A DNA stretch of 5,929 nt from Clostridiales bacterium (GTDB lineage Bacteria; Bacillota; Clostridia; Oscillospirales; Oscillospiraceae). The translations under genes and the position numbers were made by a program. Below, in pieces: positions 5,047 to 5,929 of the stretch (the first letter of the stretch is position 1; each line of letters begins with the position of its first letter). Below the pieces are notes generated by a model. It did not search any database. It worked only from the letters and a program-made list of their open reading frames with translations, and had not been told where the DNA came from. The stretch lies in NCBI GenBank assembly GCA_902363045.1, contig CABIYX010000035.1:25185-31113 (forward strand), read 5' to 3'.

Positions 5047-5929
5047 TTATCGCACCTCCTCATGCTGTTTTGGTTTCTTGTCTGTACTGCGGGACGGCAC
5101 CGGGCGTTTCAGATGGTTCAATACCGAAGGCCGTGTGCTTTTGGCAACGACAGCTTCATCGTGTGCCTGTCCCTTTCCGTCGATGTTGAGCAGGGTATCC
5201 AGCTCCACCAGACGGGCGTTTTTGCTTCTCAGTTCTTCTTCATAAAGGAATGGCTTTCCAACTTCCTCTTTTGCGGCAGCCTGCTGCTGATAGAGGTTAT
5301 CCAGCTGGGCCTTTGCCGCCTCCAGACGCTGGGGCATCTGGGCGAGGGCATTGTCGATACGGGTAAGATTTCCGCGAGGGTCTGTACCAAGGGTTGCCCT
5401 GTGGGTCATCTGTCCTTTCAGCAGGAGCGTATATTCCTGTTTCCAGGCGGAAAATTCCACGGACATGGCATAGCCCCGATAGCTGCCGATCTGCACCGGA
5501 TCGGAGGTTTTGACCTCCTTGCAGGCATCCAAAAGGGCTGCACCGGCGTTCTCCTTATCGGTCAGCAGGTCGCCCCGGATCTCCATACCGGCAAAGCCGT
5601 CCTCTGGGTGCGGGTGAGCTGCCAAAACCTCCAGGTCAGATTCAAAGCCCTTGATAAAGCCCTTGTGCTTTTCAATCTCCTCCGGGAAATATTTGAGCAG
5701 CTGGTCCTCCAGACGATACTGCTTGCTCTGGTGGTCGGCTTTCATCAGCTTCAGGCGAGATACTTCCACATCCAAATCCATACGCTCTTTGATACGGGGG
5801 TCTCCGGCGCACAGAGCCTTGATCTCGGCAAAACTGAGGGCGGTTTCATCCACATCATCGCAGGAGCGCACCGGCGATTTAGAAGTCATGATCTGGCTGA
5901 TGAATTTCTGCTTATTCTCCACCGTCTGC
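5047..5929 (-). CDS. C-terminal end of giant ICE helicase/methylase-type protein
   Basis: The frame is open to the right edge of the window, so this is a 5'-truncated gene; the GTG at 5922 is an internal Val codon in QTVENKQKF. The 293 visible residues match the tail I recall from very large (over 2000 aa) SNF2-type helicase and N6-DNA-methylase proteins in clostridial conjugative elements. Recognisable segments are FISQIMTSKSPVRSCDDVDE, 'FAEIKALCAGDPRIKERMDL', 'KADHQSKQYRLEDQLLKYFP', 'DKENAGAALLDACKE' and 'IGSYRGYAMS'. Long helical, Gln- and Glu-rich stretches at about 65-105 and 205-250 suggest coiled coils. The catalytic helicase and methylase motifs lie outside the window, so activity cannot be judged. 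Such proteins are thought to protect or remodel the element's DNA. It heads the operon with DUF3848/DUF3849 and mobC. Confidence 0.88.
   Translation of the reverse strand, partial: QTVENKQKFISQIMTSKSPVRSCDDVDETALSFAEIKALCAGDPRIKERMDLDVEVSRLKLMKADHQSKQYRLEDQLLKYFPEEIEKHKGFIKGFESDLEVLAAHPHPEDGFAGMEIRGDLLTDKENAGAALLDACKEVKTSDPVQIGSYRGYAMSVEFSAWKQEYTLLLKGQMTHRATLGTDPRGNLTRIDNALAQMPQRLEAAKAQLDNLYQQQAAAKEEVGKPFLYEEELRSKNARLVELDTLLNIDGKGQAHDEAVVAKSTRPSVLNHLKRPVPSRSTDKKPKQHEEVR

Noticed and set aside
4278..5189. Plus-strand ORFs of 139 and 161 aa
   Set aside because: They are antisense to the DUF3848/DUF3849 and helicase genes, with no ribosome binding site and no recognisable domain.
5920..5922. 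GTG as the start of a 291-aa protein
   Set aside because: The frame stays open to the window edge with QT before it, and the sequence matches the inside of a much larger protein, so this is an internal Val codon.

Overview
The window is a piece of a large integrative and conjugative element (ICE) of the Tn1549/CTn type found in gut Clostridia (Lachnospiraceae and Oscillospiraceae relatives). I infer this from the gene families and their order: the C-terminal end of a giant helicase/methylase-type protein, a DUF3848/DUF3849 protein, a MobC-like relaxosome protein, a CD1845-family membrane protein and a MOBP-type relaxase. Strong AGGAGG-type ribosome binding sites and mixed base composition fit Firmicutes. 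The host species cannot be told from the sequence.

Layout, read leftward on the minus strand. (1) 5929-3898: end of the giant helicase gene, then the DUF3848/DUF3849 gene (1-nt gap) and mobC (2-nt gap), closed by a strong Rho-independent terminator at 3877-3825. (2) 3814-1596: a new promoter drives a 100-aa conserved protein, a CD1845-family membrane protein (ATGA overlap) and, after a structured 138-nt spacer, the relaxase. (3) 1595-1407: a non-coding stretch packed with short inverted repeats, ending in a terminator shared by the converging relaxase and XRE genes. (4) 1406-392: a divergent pair, an XRE-type regulator (+) and a SLOG/DUF1273 nucleotide-binding protein (-), around an AT-rich promoter region with an operator-like repeat. 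(5) 350-1: a near-consensus promoter, a small Cys-containing peptide ORF with a Gly-Gly junction, and the first 32 codons of another gene.

How it fits together: MobC and the relaxase should bind and nick the element's oriT to start transfer. Two intergenic regions (3747-3897 and 3009-3146) hold structures and ATCCT-type motifs that make them oriT candidates. The XRE/SLOG pair and the small peptide look like accessory genes outside the mobilization core. The peptide (114-284) and the dense hairpin cluster (1462-1605) are the parts least explained by known ICE biology.

Several starts were set by ribosome binding sites rather than by the longest open frame: SLOG at 934, XRE at 1092, CD1845 at 3446 and DUF3848/3849 at 5045. 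No intergenic stretch exceeds 300 bases. No tRNA, rRNA, CRISPR array or insertion sequence was seen.
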